From contig JAAEPW010001014.1 of the NCBI GenBank assembly GCA_024232355.1, forward strand, positions 1 to 6,229: a stretch of DNA of 6,229 nucleotides, written 5' to 3'. Source of the stretch: Chloroflexota bacterium (GTDB taxonomy: Bacteria; Chloroflexota; Anaerolineae; B4-G1). This document shows, one piece after another, positions 5,858 through 6,229 of this stretch. A program made the position numbers and the translations under genes. The notes under the pieces were generated by a model. The model saw only the letters and a list, made by a program, of their open reading frames with translations, had not been told where the DNA came from and searched no databases. Positions within the stretch are counted from its first letter, which is position 1. Every line of letters begins with the position of its first letter.

Positions 5858-6229
5858 ATGGTACCTCAAAAACTGACCTTCTCGCCACTTTCCCGCCGCC
5901 AGATTGAAACCGACTTCTCCGGAGGCCATATCACCTCCGATGCCGGCTTGCTGTTACTGCGCGAAGTCGACAAACAACACCGGTTAACCCAACGGCTGGC
6001 CGAGACTCTGACCGACCAGCGGGATCCCCGGATGATTCGTCATGAGCTCAAGTCCCTGGTCCGGCAACGGGTCTACGGTGTGGCCGGTGGCTACGAAGAT
6101 CTGAATGATCATGAAGCGCTTCGCTTTGATCAGGCACTACAAACCGCCACGGGGAATGCCTCGACTCTGGCCGGCAAGTCCACGCTTTGTCGAATGGAGC
6201 AGGCGATGGATCGGCAAACCATTGTCAAA
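5858..6229 (+). CDS. IS1380-family transposase, N-terminal part (runs off window)
   Basis: The frame is open from ATG 5858 to the window end, 124 residues with no stop. Family transposases are about 430-480 residues, so only about a quarter is seen, and the catalytic DDE residues are mostly or wholly beyond the edge. Recognisable family features are SGGHITSDAGLLLLREVD (21-38), RQRVYGVAGGYEDLNDHEALR (69-89, with the diagnostic GYEDLNDH) and LAGKSTLCRME (104-114). The visible part is uninterrupted and so looks intact. No Shine-Dalgarno sequence precedes the ATG (CAACCGCTATCCAAA), consistent with low expression as is common for IS transposases. It carries out cut-and-paste type movement of the element in the cell. 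Confidence 0.9.
   Translation, partial: MVPQKLTFSPLSRRQIETDFSGGHITSDAGLLLLREVDKQHRLTQRLAETLTDQRDPRMIRHELKSLVRQRVYGVAGGYEDLNDHEALRFDQALQTATGNASTLAGKSTLCRMEQAMDRQTIVK

Larger units (their letters stand above)
5757..6229 (+). mobile_element. IS1380-family insertion sequence, left part
   Basis: An insertion sequence inferred from its transposase. The left end is placed near 5757-5763 (TCTAGCCCG and on) because TAGCCCGAATTT followed by a CTCATGAG palindrome (5771-5778) resembles IS1380-type termini as I remember them, and because a non-coding leader of about 100 bases before the transposase is usual. The right end lies outside the window, so neither the terminal repeat nor the target duplication (about 4 bases in this family) can be confirmed. 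It is inserted about 190 bases upstream of the zinc-ribbon gene and points away from it. Confidence 0.7.

Overview
The window looks like an accessory, metal-linked segment of a proteobacterial genome. The GC-rich codon choice, the Shine-Dalgarno sites and the protein families all fit. An alphaproteobacterium is my best guess, but the sequence does not prove it. The only large gene on the plus strand is a heavy-metal P-type ATPase (478-2958) with the SPC and HEGST signatures of the P1B-4 group (Co/Zn/Cd/Fe type exporters). Just upstream, overlapping its start, lies what appears to be the truncated 5' end of an MgtC/SapB-family gene (255-500). The first 68 bases may hold the tail of another gene.

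From about 5565 down to 3206 a minus-strand group converges on the ATPase gene. In order of transcription it holds a small TFIIB-type zinc-ribbon protein (5296-5565), a possible 44-residue ORF (5127-5261), a two-helix membrane protein (4671-5114) and a PhoD-like metallophosphatase/phosphodiesterase without an export signal (3206-4639). Gaps are short, and two of the starts have strong ribosome binding sites, so co-transcription is plausible. The roughly 250 bases between the convergent ATPase and phosphatase genes hold a doubtful 98-residue ORF and no convincing terminator.

The right edge is an insertion sequence of the IS1380 type. It begins near 5757, and its transposase starts at 5858 and runs off the window. 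Between it and the zinc-ribbon gene are about 190 bases with several small inverted repeats and a partial, degenerate copy of the zinc-ribbon CPKC motif. This suggests decay or rearrangement upstream of that gene.

Working picture: the ATPase exports divalent metal across the inner membrane. The truncated mgtC and the IS element mark the segment as rearranged. The zinc-ribbon/membrane/phosphatase group is a separate unit of unknown purpose. No CRISPR array, tRNA, rRNA or clearly new defence or biosynthetic system is visible.
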